Source: Henckelia pumila | Lineage: Eukaryota; Streptophyta; Magnoliopsida; Lamiales; Gesneriaceae | Length of the DNA stretch: 64,000 nucleotides | NCBI RefSeq assembly: GCF_033568475.1 | Contig: NC_133122.1 | Coordinates: 142,483,402 to 142,547,401 of the forward strand | Direction: 5' to 3' | Shown here: positions 1 through 12,802 of the stretch, one piece after another | Layout of the letters: every line of letters starts with the position of its first letter | Position numbering within the stretch: the first letter of the stretch is position 1 | Notes under the pieces: generated by a model | What the model saw: the letters and a program-made list of their open reading frames with translations, nothing else | Told to the model about the DNA's origin: nothing | The model's database searches: none | Program-made: the position numbers and the translations under genes

Positions 1-855
1 TTTGTAGTGATATATTGTATCTCAAAATTGTGGTCCTAACTCCTAAAAGATAATTTTTATATAGTGAGTATCTCTTCGCGGGAAATTCATTTATTTTTTT
101 TCGAGTAATTAAGCGGGAAATGCATCTTAAATGCAAAAAGATGTAACTCTTTCCACAACCAAACAAATAGCCAAATTATTATTAATACTTACAATCAATC
201 ATGCACCTAGTGAAAAGAAAATAATAAATAAATATTTTAGTTAAAATTTTAAATTTTGTGGGCGTCAATTTTCGGATATTTATTATGAACATAATTTTTT
301 AATATTTTCATAAAATTATAAATAAAAAGTACTGTCAGTTGTCACGTCTTTATTGGATTTTCTTGCGATGGATTCGATTTCACATGCGCTGGCGACACAC
401 TTCAAAAAGTGTGCTAATGGGAACGTGAAACACGATTTCAAAAAATTAGCAACCTACTCTTGATTGCCCACCAAATTAAATTAATTAAGACTTTATTGAT
501 ATTTTTTGAATTAATTAAATTTGAGCTACCTTGAATTGACTTCCAGCGTTAACTTCCATTCAGCCTAAAGACGTCATATGGCCAGACTTTGTGGTTAACA
601 TTTGGGGAGGTTAATTAGTAATTAAGTCCACAAAATACTTCCATGCTACTGCATTTTATACATAAAACACACAAAATATCCATAATAGGTGCTCGTCGTA
701 TGCATTTCTGATATGATGTTCATGAATTAAATATACAAGATATTACCTCAAGCATTGATCGGTACTCATATAAGTAGTATTTATTATCGATAGGTGTTCA
801 TCGTATCAAAATTATATATATATATATATATATGTATATTTCCTCGTGTAAATAA
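1..855. other. AT-rich intergenic DNA, no gene seen
   Basis: No open reading frame here has family motifs or plausible splice partners. The stretch is AT-rich with a short TA microsatellite near 815-833. The last nine bases (847-855) are the left target-site duplication of the foldback element that follows. Confidence 0.6.
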
Positions 856-1166
856 GAGAAAACTGCAAATTTGGTCTTGTATATTTGTCAATTTGCGATT
901 TTGATTCTCTATATTTTTATATTTCACTTTTAGTCCTGCAGGTTACGATTTTTGGAAATTTCGATCTTTTTTATTCGAAAATGCTTACGTGGCACTATAC
1001 ACGTCAGCTCCACATCAGCACTGAATTGGTGCCACGTCAGCGCCACGTCGGAAAAATGACTAAAATTTCCAAAAAATAAAGATAGCGGACTAAAACTAAA
1101 ATTTAAAAATATAAATGACTGAAATCATAAAGTGACAAACATACAAAACCAAAAAATAATTTTCCC
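856..1166. mobile_element. MULE-like foldback MITE, 311 bp
   Basis: The two ends are long imperfect inverted repeats: the left end reads (A)CTGCAAATTTGGTC and the reverse complement of the right end reads AAAATTATTTTTTGGTTT, and similarity continues inward for about 80 bp. The element is flanked by a perfect 9-bp duplication, TGTAAATAA, at 847-855 and 1167-1175. A 9-bp duplication with long inverted repeats points to a nonautonomous Mutator-like element. The centre carries CACGT/ACGTG-rich sequence (CACGTCAGC, CCACGTC) also found in the copies near 46.0 and 46.6 kb. It codes for nothing. Confidence 0.75.
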
Positions 1167-1175
1167 TGTAAATAA

Positions 1176-2452
1176 TTAAAGATGTATATGATAATAATTA
1201 GAAACTAGAGTTTAGTAATTAAATAGCTATATATGGTCATGACTATGGATCACCAACTAATCGAGTCAAGATTAATTTATAGTTATAATTGTGAGCCATT
1301 AGGTAAACACATCGACTACCACTGAGATAATTATCGAGTTCAACCTTATTAATTGAATAGAAAAATGATTCTCCGATGGGGTATCTTGATTCCGTAATAT
1401 ATATATGAGTTGAATATCTGTTGTTAGACATTTCACAAACGCTATAAGATATTCCCATAAACATATTTTAGAATGTTATATCAGTCGTCCTCTCACACAC
1501 CTTTTCAAATATCCAAAATGGTGTTGCTAGCACTAAAAATGATAATATTATTTCAAATTGAATCGTATCTAATATGGATCTTATAGCCAGCTACATGCAT
1601 AATTAAGCGCGCGGACAAATTACGTACAAATGTACAATCTCGGTAATATCTAGTATCATTTTATCTTGCTATTAACATATACTTATTAATTTTATTAAAA
1701 AATTAATTTGGTAATCTTAACATTTAATGGAGACAATAATCTCCATCTTCACATGTCAGCATCCAAGATTCCCACGTCCAATTATCTCCGACTTTATATT
1801 TAATGTTTTCACCAAATTGCTTCCCAGAATGGCCCATTATAATTTATTATAGCAATGTAGCCAAACTACATGTCTACCTCTAGTTGTGGATGGAAATTTG
1901 CCCGACGCATGTCTCTTTGTAAATCAGTAAATCATGCACTCGGATTACGACCCAATTTTATTATTTCTTGCTACAATTTAACTGACAGACTACTTCGAAA
2001 ACTCCTACTTTTGGTCTCAGTCATTCCTTTAACGCAACTTGCTCGAGAGTGGGGGCCTATAATATGTCATGACTAAATTCAACTATATCTCCGAATATTT
2101 ATAATAACTCAAGTCACCTCATTTTTAAGATATACTATCAAAATATAGTGAAATGCTCCAGTTCTCTAAAACGTTTTTTGGATAAATATCGATTTGAGTG
2201 TCGGAGTGTCTTCGTCAACAATCTCCGGTGACACTGAATTTACTTTGTGATACATGATACCAATTTACGAATCATTGTTTGGAATTGTCCGAGTACTAAT
2301 CCGGCCACCCAGATCTTCTCAGATTACCTAGATTTTTTCTGATCAAGTAATATCAATTTTTGGGTGCATCACACTCCGTATTATATTTATTTATTCGTTT
2401 ATTATTTTAGATAGTAAAGAAAAAGTGAAGTGATATAATAGATATATATATG

Positions 2453-2515
<63 letters not shown>

Positions 2516-3074
2516 CAATATAGTACGACGGTAAGTTTAATATCCACGTAGATAAATGTCAAATTGTAAAAAAAGAAAAAAAAAACTTACTATTTTTTTT
2601 TCTTTGTTTAGTTTTTATAATGTAATAATTTGACATCCCATGTGACTGTGAAAAAAAATTACACAGAATATAACTGAGATTGTCTCATAATAAAATTACT
2701 CATTATAAAATATCTTGAAACTTATTTCAAATCCCAGTAACATATTTATCCAATATTTGTACAATTTTAGAATATCACAAAAATATTACATCCATATCTC
2801 CAAAACAAATTTAACACATTAACAATGGTCAATGGACATAATCATAAGTTCTTAACATTAAATTACATTAAAATTCCTTCCTATCTTTTTGATCATATGA
2901 ATCCAATAATATATTGCTATACACATGTACGTCTTCAAATTTGAACACTGTTACATCAAGTGGCTGAAAATATATAATATAATTATAATGCATAGTGACC
3001 CAAAAATGATCAGATGCAAAAGCACAATGGAAATTCCAAAATTTGACTCGAAGCAAACAACAATCGTATGTCCC
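1176..3074. other. Intergenic and upstream region of the P450 gene
   Basis: No gene is supported. The 68-aa and 73-aa reading frames here show no family motifs. A TA dinucleotide microsatellite of roughly 55 bp lies at about 2457-2513. The last few hundred bases form the upstream region of the P450 at 3142. Confidence 0.5.
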
Positions 3075-3080
3075 TATAAA
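3075..3080 (+). promoter_or_regulatory. Probable TATA box of the P450 gene
   Basis: TATAAA in the context CCCTATAAATGAG lies 62-67 bp upstream of the P450 start codon. With the usual 25-35 bp spacing, transcription would start near 3105-3115 and leave a leader of about 30-40 nt. Confidence 0.5.
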
Positions 3081-3141
3081 TGAGCCCCAAACTCCTACAC
3101 TAAAATTACCCACAATAAAATCACTCACTCACACAAACAAC

Positions 3142-6100
3142 ATGGAGCTCTTCTATGTCTCTCTCCTCTCCGCCTTCCTCCTCCTGGTTCTCTTCTCCCT
3201 CAACTTCCTCTTCTACAGGAACAAATCCACCCACGGCGGATCTCCGCTGCCGCCGGGGAGGACCGGCTGGCCCGTCGTCGGCGAGAGCCTCGAGTTCCTT
3301 TCCACCGGCTGGAAGGGTCATCCCGAAAAGTTCATCTTCGACAGGATATCCAAGTACTCTTCCCAGGTTTTCCGGACTCATCTCTTGGGAGAACCCGCCG
3401 CCGTGTTCTGCGGCGCCAGCGGCAACAAGTTCTTGTTCTCCAACGAGAACAAGCTCGTTCACGCATGGTGGCCTAGCTCCGTCGACAAAGTCTTCCCTTC
3501 TTCCAACAATTCTTCTTCCAAAGAAGAAGCCATCAAGATGAGGAAAATGCTCCCCAACTTCTTGAAGCCCGAGGCTCTCCAAAGATACGTCGGGATAATG
3601 GATCATATAGCGAAAAGACACTTTTCCGACGGGTGGGAAAACAAAGACCAAGTGGTGGTGTTCCCTCTGGCCAAGAACTACACTTTCTGGCTGGCGTGTA
3701 GGCTCTTCGTGAGCATCGAGGATCCCAAGCACGTGGCTAAATTCGCGGACCCTTTCAATCTTTTGGCCTCGGGTTTGATATCCATCCCAATAGACTTGCC
3801 CGGAACGCCGTTTTACAAGGCGATAAAGGCGTCGAACTTTATAAGGAAAGAGCTGGCCTCCATCATCAAGCAGAGGAAAATCGATCTAGCGGAGGGGAAA
3901 GCCACGGCTACGCAAGACATACTGTCGCACATGCTGCTTACGAGCGATGAAAGCGGGAGATTCATGGGTGAATTGGAAATCGCGGACAAGATATTGGGTC
4001 TGCTCATCGGTGGCCACGATACGGCTAGCTCTGCATGTACTTTTGTCGTCAAATATCTCGGGGAGTTGCCGGAGATCTACGAGGGAGTCTACAAAGGTAC
4101 GTACGATTTCATTAAACATTTGTTGCATTTTGAGTCTTCATTTTTCCTAATTATATTTATGGGTTACTACTAATCCGTTGAAAGTTTCTTTCGCTACTGA
4201 CTTATAATGTGGTAAAACGAGTTTATACATTAAAAAAAAAAAAAAAAGAGAGAGAGATTATAAGTATAAAAATTAGAAGTAAAATTTTTGGCATAGAAAA
4301 AATTGATCCGTCTATCAAGACTTTTTGTCTTTTTCTTTCTTTCTTTCTTTCTTTCTTTTTTTTTTTTTTTTTTTTATTTTTATGTGGCCCTTTTCATCGG
4401 ATGCCGATAGAGTAATAACACTTAGTTTTAGGAAGATTTCGTTGATTTTTCCAAACATATTAATATATAAAATGATATACCTTTAGTAAGTTTGAATTTT
4501 TGTTACCGATAATGTTTCTAATAAATTATTAGAGAAATGACATATATCACCAATGTGAAAGCGTAAGTTTGCTAGTTTTTTTAGTTAATAATCCCGTGAT
4601 TCTAGATCTGTAACATACATGCACCTTTTTTCAACTAAATAATGGTTGAACTGCCTTTAAATGATTTTTATGAACTCTTTTTGAATTCTTTTATTGAAAA
4701 ATTAAATTAAAATATTAATGCATTAACTTATATTTTCAATTAAGTTTATTTATACTACCACTTTAATTAATTTAAATATTAAATTTTATTTAAAAATAAT
4801 TAAACTTATTACTTAATTTAATGTAATAATAAAATTTACTATTAAAATATATTTCACATGTAACAAATATTAAAATAAAATAATTATATATACTTTTGAT
4901 AGTTATATAACTAAAATTTGATTATTTTATTCAATTAAATTTAGAATTATAAAACAAAATTAATTTAATTATTTATTTTAGAATGTGTATTTTTGTATTT
5001 TTTAGCTTGTGAGATAATATCATAAAAATTTTTGTGAAACTTTTGAAAATTTGTCCCGTGAATTATTAAAAATTGTTTGTTTTTTTTAATTTTTCTAGTC
5101 CTTTAAATTTTGGCTTTACGTACGTCACAAAACGATAAGCTTGTATCTTTCGTCCTTCGTGACCTCTCATTCATCCTTTGGCACACACACATCTTCTGCA
5201 TAAATTAAGAAAATAATTTACAATATATACTTTTCAAAATAATTTCTTAATTTGTTTGAAAACACACAAATTTAAATGAATGGGATGGAGGGAGTATTTA
5301 AATTTCTCAAAATTATTGCTATATGTTTGATCCGAACATTTTATTTTATTTTTATTCGAAAATTATAAATTGAATAGGTGCGAATTGGAGACTTCTTGTA
5401 GTGTACTATTGACTTAATACATACATGTCAACAATCGGCAGCCACTTATGTGTACTACATATTAATAAATATTTTTCTACCAAGTCAGAATCCACCTACC
5501 AAGGATCTAATTCAATTTCTTATTTTCACATATAATTATTTTCAAGATAATTCCATATTTCAACTTATGACTCTAAGATGCTAACATCATTCTATTTCAT
5601 GACATCAAGATTCAAAACATAATATAATCCTACTACCCACATAATTCGTCTTACCATTAATCTATCATTTATGGTGTGTAGAACAAATGGAAATCGCAAA
5701 CTCAAAGGCCCCCGGCGAATTATTGAATTGGGATGACATTCAAAAGATGAAATATTCATGGAATGTTGCGTGCGAGGTGTTGAGGCTTGCACCACCTCTC
5801 CAAGGAGCTTTTAGAGAAGCAATCTCCGATTTCATGTTCAATGGTTTCTCTATTCCAAAGGGTTGGAAGGTATATATACATATATATAAATTATTCCGAT
5901 TTCGAATTATATATATATCATATACTAAAGTTTCCTTATGTATTTTCGTGACACAGATATATTGGAGTGCAAACTCGACACACATCAACCCCGAATGCTT
6001 CCCCGATCCGAAAAGGTTCGACCCATCTCGGTTCGATGGATCCGGACCGGCCCCGTACACGTTTGTTCCGTTCGGCGGAGGCCCGAGAATGTGCCCCGGG

Positions 6101-6256
6101 AAAGAGTATGCACGTCTAGAGATACTTGTATTCATGCATCATCTTGTGAAGAGATTCAAGTGGGAGCAAATTATTGCCGATGAAAAGATTGTGGTGAACC
6201 CGATGCCTATTCCGGCCAAGGGACTGCCCATCCGCCTATATCCCCACAAGGCATGA
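3142..6256 (+). CDS. CYP716A-type cytochrome P450 (triterpene oxidase family)
   Basis: Three exons, 3142-4096, 5682-5869 and 5957-6256, give 480 aa, the usual CYP716A length. Splice sites are AAAG|GTACGT...GTGTAG|AAC and AAG|GTATAT...CACAG|ATA, with phases that match. The start at 3142 (MELFYVS) is preferred over the in-frame ATG at 3043, because the extra 33 residues precede the hydrophobic anchor (about residues 5-22) and span the TATA box. Motifs seen: proline-rich [10 protein letters not shown] after the anchor, I-helix GGHDTAS (290-296), ExxR as E350-V-L-R353, FDPSRF, and the heme loop [11 protein letters not shown] with Cys427. In known plants CYP716A enzymes sit on the ER and oxidise pentacyclic triterpenes, typically C-28 of beta-amyrin, alpha-amyrin or lupeol; the exact substrate and position are inferred from family resemblance. 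All catalytic motifs are intact. Intron 1 is 1585 bp and AT-rich; intron 2 is 87 bp. Confidence 0.93.
4097..5681 (+). other. Intron 1 of the P450 gene
   Basis: A 1585-bp AT-rich intron bounded by GTACGT and TGTAG. It holds a poly-A/GA run near 4230-4255 and a pyrimidine tract, TTTC repeats followed by poly-T, near 4330-4375. No inserted element with clear ends was seen. Confidence 0.75.
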
Positions 6257-6700
6257 TAAAATGTGAATTACTATTGTGCCCTTTTCGCAATCGAAGAAAA
6301 CTACTCAATATCTAAGGGCTTCTATTGTAATTTTCTCTTTCTAATAATTGTTCCACTCTTGGGTTTTTTATTTTTGTGATTTGATTTTAGAGAGTATCCT
6401 TAGTTTGAGAAGTCATGATGAAATGTATGAAAATAATGATATGATGGAATGGGATTTATATATATGTATGATTATGTTATGAGGACCCCAATGATAGTGC
6501 TCTTTCAGAAAGCATGCTTTATATTATTTATTTAGTATTGGTTATAATAATATATAGTACCATTTGGTATATGTAATAATGTAAACATTGTTTAATAAAT
6601 TAGACTAAAATCAGAAATTTAAAATTTTACAAATTTTTTTCGAAAAAAAGTTCAATAAATTAGGTAACACAAAAATTCAATCTTAAAAAAAAAAAAATAC

Positions 6701-6731
<31 letters not shown>

Positions 6732-8320
6732 AGTTTCATTTTCAAAGTGGATATGACTTGATAAGCCAGTAAAATTCACGCAATAAATCTGGACCATTCA
6801 TTATAATGTGTGGGAGATATATTAATGTCCAATAATAATACATTAATTAATAGGTAAAAATCACTCGATATAACACACACGGCATTTACCGTTTCAAAGG
6901 CTCTAAAGTAGTTTGAAACGATGGAGTGGTATTTCCAAACCTTTGAACTTTTGTGTTGCAAAGGGCCTAAAAGTAGTTTGAAATGATTATAATTTTATTT
7001 CTAAATTTCTTAAATTATTTACAGATTAATGCGACTTGACTGGTATATCCATCTTGCATTTACACCAACCAACTTTGTTGACTTCATATCTTGAAATAAT
7101 ATTGTTGTAATATCTTTAAAATTTTAGTGGTGGAAGGTGGACACAGGACATATATCACCTTATACCAATAATAATAATAATAACAATAACAATAATATTT
7201 TTTCCCCATAAAAAAATATTGAAATACACCTAAGTGTACCAAGATAACTCTATCAATTGACTCACGTTTTATGATCATCACATACAATTTAGTATTCATT
7301 TGCATTCTATGACTTGTGATGATCACTTTTATTTTGTTGTATAAAATAACTCTTCAATGATTTCAATCAATTTTTTTAGTTGGGATAATTTAATTTTTGG
7401 TTCTCTAATTCGCACGTTATAGACTAAGATACACTGAATTATTACATACATTATTTAAACGACAAAAATAAGTAAACAAGATGACGAACCGCAGATGTTT
7501 TTCAGCAGCTATGTCGCCACAATGATGGAAAGGGATCTTCGTAAAAAAATCTTTTCATACAGAGGGAAGATAAGTTTTTGGTTGGTGCAGCAATTTTGAT
7601 CTATTTTAGCTTTTAATATGATCTCAACAGAGTGCTTACGAACTGTGACATCAAAAAATTATTGACTTAAATCACATTACTTATTCTAAAAGCATAAAAA
7701 ATTAAAAATAATTAGCATCGATTAAATCATATTTTGAAAAGTTAATTGGCTAAAATTCAAAAGTGAAAAAATTAATGCACCAAAATATTATTTTCCCTTA
7801 TGTATCTCTTTCGAATTTGAAACATAATTTTTGGCATGAAACATTTGAATTATAAAATCTGATCATGTTAATGTATATCATGTATTCTTTTTCTTATCTA
7901 AATTTATACAATTATACTAGTGTTTTTCTTTCGTCATGCGTGTTTTCTTTTTTATCATAATAATACAGGATAAATGTTCTTACAAGTTTTCATGATTTAT
8001 AAATATTTGAAATATATGCAATAAATATGGTATGGTGTTATTAATTGATGAGATATGTGTTTTAAAAAAAATAATCAAACTAATATCCAATACAAAGACC
8101 ACAGGAAAAAAAAATAAAAATAATATATAAGTTACGTGACTAATAAGACATCAAATCCATAATTAACATCACCAAAAAAGGAAATAAAAAACGTAGAGAG
8201 GCACATCAACAGCAGCTTTAACTTTTAATTTTTTTTGTTAAAATTCTATTTTAGAATCAGACGATTGTCCATAATATCATTTAACAAACTTTGAACAAAA
8301 CATTGAAAACTATACTAAAA
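6257..8320. other. Intergenic region downstream of the P450
   Basis: The first 200 bp or so is the likely 3' UTR of the P450. The rest is AT-rich with a TA/TG microsatellite near 6700-6730 and an AAT/AAC microsatellite near 7168-7197. No gene is supported; the 61-aa and 80-aa minus-strand frames have no recognisable motifs. Confidence 0.5.
7386..7799. repeat. Possible foldback element related to the MULE-like MITEs
   Basis: The left end (TTTAATTTTTGGTTCTCTAA) and the reverse complement of the right end (AATATTTTGGTGCATTAA) are imperfectly similar, and the layout resembles the MITE at 856-1166. No target-site duplication could be found, so this is weak. Confidence 0.3.
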
Positions 8321-8882
8321 ATATTTCAATGAAGCTAAGAATTCGAACCACGCAGCCACCGAGCTACTCACGAACAGCTTCAATCAAGGCCAAACACGTT
8401 GCAAAAAATATTCAAATCTTAATTTGCTGCAAAAAAATTTCCAATTTCCAGACACCATTAACCAAAAACACATTTGATCAAAAGTATCATATCATATTAT
8501 CATCATCCAAGAAGCTAAAAATGTATAAACCAACTTCATGCGACGGTAGATGAACCGGATACAGGCATAGAGCTTGATTCGCACTGGACTGACTGACTTC
8601 AATGTTACCTGCTATATTTCATCGAAAATAAATAATCTTTTGGACAACGCGAATGCATGAATACACATCACATCTCCTCTATCGTCATCGTTTGGAATCT
8701 TAAATCCAGAAACTTGAAAAACAGAAACACAAAACAAACAGTTTTCATAGAAATAAGCATCCTCCCCGTGTCTATCAGCGGGCAAGATTCAAGAAATTAA
8801 ACCTAGATACATACACACAACTGACACAGAATCACCTTTTTTTCTTCCCTTTTCCAGTTCTTCACTATTTTCTTACCACTTG

Positions 8883-10571
8883 CTAATCTGTAGTCATAGG
8901 TTGAGTCATGCAGCACCTAAAACGAGCCTTTCTAACAGTAGTCATGATCTCATTCTCGGCAGTCTCGAGCATTCTGACAATTTCGCTGAACGAGGGCCTC
9001 ACGTCGGGATTAACATCCCAGCAATAAGTCATGATCTGACCAAGAGCCGGAAGGCAATCGTTGGGGATCGTTGGTCGGACACCTTTATTGACGACTGCAA
9101 ATGCTGCCTGAACGGCAGTCATGTTCTGGAATGGAAGCATCCCAGTTATAAGCTCCCATAGCACAATTCCAAAGCTGTATACATCGACTTTTTGTGTATA
9201 TGGCCTATGCTGAATCATCTCCCTGAAATTTAGGAACAATATCCCAAATATTCCACCAAAGGCAATTAATAAACTACTGTAAGAAGGATCAAAATAAAAA
9301 TAATAACCACAGAAACAGCTCAGATTGTCAAATATTCTGTCAAACACACTCGAACTATTTTAACTGCAGCATCAATATTTGAATTTAGAGAACACATAAT
9401 TTTTAGGTAGAAACGAGAGCTAAAAAAATCATGCACGACAAACATAAATTTGGCTACACGACTTACAATGTTTCAGACATTTCGAATGTATGATGAAATG
9501 GAATGTCTTAAATAATTAATTTAGGCAGCAAAAATAGCAAGTACTAATGGGCGGGGGCGGGGAATTTGTATGTTAGAGAAATAAAAAACAATCGATTAGC
9601 ACACAACTCACGACCAAATAGATTGGAAATGTATGAAAACATAAAAGAAGAGAAACAAAACAATAATAATTAACTTACGGTGCCATCCAACGATAAGTGC
9701 CCGTCTCTGGTGTCATTCCTTCAGTCTGTACCTCAATGCGAGCTACACCAAAATCCGCAATCTTGATGGATTTGTCCGCTGATATTAAAAGATTATCTGA
9801 CTTCAAGTCTCGATGGATTAAATTCAACCCATGCACATATGCCATACCTCTTGCCACATCCAAGGCCTGCTTTACAGCCAATTTAAGGGGTACAGCACGG
9901 TTCTGCCGCTTCATCAAGAACTGCCGCACTGAACCTCCCTTGGCATATTCAGTCACAATACACCAGACCATGGGTTTGCGGCATGCACCAATGAAGCGAA
10001 CGATATTTGGATGCTTCAGATTCGCTAACATCATTACCTCTTGTTGAAACTGCTGCTCCATCAAGTGTGCCCTCTCTGTATCATTCTCTGGTTTCTCGAG
10101 AAGCTTAATTGCAACATCCTCACCATTATACGTGCCTCTGTACAACTTTCCAAAAGCCCCTTGAGCAAAAGCTGGCCCCATGTTCAGCTTCCGCAGGTCA
10201 ATGGTCCACTCATCATAGTCACCAAGTCCTTGTGTTGGATACCGAGGGTTCATTAAAGCTTGTGCCAGAGCATCATTACTCAGCCCATGAGATGCTCTCC
10301 CATGATTGACACTTGCAGCGACTGAATAGTTGTGTACATGCTTGAGGCCTTGGTGGCCCAAGATACGAGTGTTGGAACCATTCGATCCAGTACTGCTGTC
10401 CATCGACATGGCAACAGAGCCTCCACCGTTGCTCATCTGCAAGCTCCCATAACTATCTACCGACATATTCGATTCCTCATTCAGCTTGCGATAGAAATTT
10501 TGAGAAAAATCGTAGTTTTCATGGTTATGGTTTAGGTCTATGATTCCAGTAAATTTCGTACCCTCCAACAT
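8883..10571 (-). CDS. Raf-like MAPKKK protein kinase, tandem copy A
   Basis: Two coding exons on the minus strand, 10571-9679 and 9222-8883, encode 410 aa. The splice is GGCACC|GTAAGT...TTTCAG|GGAGATG, giving WMAP/EMIQH across the junction. The ATG at 10571 (MLEG) is preferred over the upstream in-frame ATG at 10604, because both copies and the Arabidopsis homologues share the start MLEG.K. The kinase domain spans about 127-395: glycine loop [15 protein letters not shown] Lys156, HRDLKSDN with Asp255, DFGVAR with Asp273, and GTYRWMAPE. All catalytic residues are present. The N-terminal 120 residues are Ser/Asn/Gly-rich with [11 protein letters not shown]. The protein closely resembles Arabidopsis At2g24360 and At4g31170 (Raf22/Raf28), cytosolic Raf-like kinases of the group C MAPKKKs. 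A leader intron is likely: donor AAAAG|GTGAAG with exon edge at 11354, acceptor near 10674. The leader begins in GA/CT repeats near 11520-11545. Confidence 0.92.
9223..9678 (-). other. Intron of kinase copy A
   Basis: A 456-bp intron that corresponds to 15257-15814 in copy B. The 53 bases next to exon 1 (9626-9678) are identical between copies, while the rest is diverged and copy B carries an extra 83-bp MITE. Confidence 0.85.
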
Positions 10572-11521
10572 TTTCTCGAATTTGTTATCAATATTTTCCA
10601 CCAAACAGAACCTTGAAAACCCTTTATCCTGTATGCTTAATCATTTCCAAGCTCAACCTCCCTCACCAAATACCTATAGAGAACACATAAAAACACTGAT
10701 AACTCCAAATAAAGTTCCATGTCTCCATCTATATATTTTACTATAAAAAAAAGTAATTCATGCCAATAAGATAGCCGATCCAATTGAAAACACCAAAATA
10801 TTTACGATATCAAAACTTTAATAAGACCTTCAAAACCACCAAAGAAGCTATAGCAATACCAAAAAACACAAACCAAGATTATATAATGAGTGCAAAAATA
10901 CACATAACCGTACACACGCAAAGCTAAACTAGCTTCGTTGAGCTCAAAATATAATTCCTAAGATACATGTAGTTTGATATTCAACAGAATCGAAATGCTC
11001 AGGCTATAGATACTCATTTGCCTCCCATGTTCCTGAGTAGAAGACTCGTTCCAGATAACAGAACTAGAAGTCCCACCTCCAAATTTTCCCTTCCCAAACC
11101 AAAAAAATAGAGCCAAGATTCAAACTTTAGCAACAAACCCACAAAAAATGAACTCTTCAAACGCAAAAATCAACATCTAAAAAATCAATCCAACTAAAAA
11201 CCATACCAATATTAAACCCCAGACAATCACACAAAAAAAAACAAAAGCACGAACCCACAAACCCTCCGAGTAGGTAAAAATTTCGGTGATCCGATGGTAA
11301 AATACACAAGAAATAGAAAAAAAAACAGCTCGATCAAGAGGGCTTGACTTCACCTTTTCCACGTCTTGGGTCAGCCAAAGACGATGCAATCCCGCAGGAG
11401 ACTGGCGAATTCACAAGTTTGCCCTCGTCCCCACAAAACTTCAGCTGCACACAGTAAGAATCAAAGATAGAGTAGGAAGAACGGTGCCTTGAGAGAGACC
11501 GTTTTAGAGAGAGAAACCAGA

Positions 11522-11542
11522 CAATGGAGAGAGAGAGAGAGA
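11522..11542. repeat. GA/CT microsatellite in the kinase leader (copy A)
   Basis: The tract GGAGAGAGAGAGAGATG on the plus strand is CT-rich in the transcript and sits at the likely start of the 5' leader. Copy B has the same feature near 17660-17682. CT-rich leaders are common in plant housekeeping genes. Confidence 0.6.
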
Positions 11543-11871
11543 TGAACGGACATGAAATGGAAAATGAACCCTTGTGTTGTGTTAATTAATTATGTTGCCT
11601 AAAGTTTACTTCAAAAGAAAAAAATATATATTGTTACCTAAAGTTTTTTTCTTATTATACTTACTAAACTAATGCCAAAAATAGAGTTTGCCCATTCCTC
11701 TGCATATATTTTCCGAAACGAGTTTGATGTTTGTCCCACAAAATTAGTATACTTTTATTAGTTAGCGTGATTTATACGTTATTATATTATCATGAAATTT
11801 TGTTTATTTAACATGTCGATTTAACATGTTGAAGTACAACAATTGAGTGCTTTTATCGTGGTAGAGAAAGT

Positions 11872-11918
<47 letters not shown>

Positions 11919-12802
11919 GAAATACATATATATGTAAATACATATATATGTAAATAATAGAATGATGCGTGATTCAAATTAATTATATATTTTTAAGTCA
12001 AATGTTGGGCGTAATAATGATATACAGTAATTTAATTTCTTTATCATTCATACGAAATAGTGTCTCATATTATGTAATATATAATTGCACAGTTATATAG
12101 TTTATTGTTTTTATAATCAAATTTAAAATACACAAAAATAGAATTTAATTTTCTGTGGAATGATCTCGCGGATCTATATAATTATGAGATGTGTCTATCT
12201 TGTGCCAAACATGTGAAAGATAGTATTTTTACGTTAAAATTAATATTTTTGCCATAAAAATCAATATTTAAACCAATAAAAAAATGATACATTTATAATG
12301 AAAAAAAATAATTTGGATATAAAAAACAATATTTTTCACAAGTCGAATACCTTTCATTCAAATATACATATATTATACAATATTTCTTCACACTATAACT
12401 CACATAAATAATACTTTAGATGTAAAAAAAAAAAAAACTAGTTTTTATGGAACGTATTAGGTAGAAGATCCGTCTAACAAAATTGATATATAAGACAATG
12501 TCCTATGAGTTTTTTTGAAAATTAATATAGGTGATGAGATTAACAACTCATAAATTTATTAATTTTTTATTTTCACATACTCAAAATATTAAAATTAATT
12601 ATTCCAAAAGCTTTCTTTTAAAAATATTTCATTATTATTTTTTGTTGAGAAAGGATATTGTTATAATTGGATCTCGTACCCGAGACTTTTTCCTAAATTT
12701 GAGATCTTAATGACAGAAGAGCAACAAATCATCCGCATATTTTCTTATGTTTATTTATAAGTACATGTGTATACCAAATATGCATATATGTGTGTTTTGT
12801 AT

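Larger units (their letters stand above)
8380..11580. repeat. Tandem segmental duplication, copy A (kinase gene)
   Basis: This segment aligns from its 3' flank through both coding exons, the intron, the leader intron and the GA-rich 5' leader with 14420-17730. The offset is 6136 bp at the exon 1 splice site. Noncoding parts are clearly diverged with many indels. The duplicated unit is about 3.2 kb, in direct orientation. Confidence 0.85.

Noticed and set aside
1243-1464. 73-aa minus-strand frame
   Set aside because: No family motif, no splice context and AT-rich low-information sequence.
3043-3141. Upstream in-frame ATG for the P450 at 3043
   Set aside because: It would add 33 residues before the membrane anchor and precede the TATA box; CYP716A proteins start at the MELF-like position.
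3121-3732. A 203-aa minus-strand frame and a 128-aa plus frame over the P450 exon 1
   Set aside because: They are shadow frames of the P450 coding sequence, which has complete family motifs in its own frame.
9697-10535. Plus-strand frames over the kinase exon (and the same set at 15833-16445)
   Set aside because: They duplicate exactly with the gene and are shadows of the minus-strand kinase frame.
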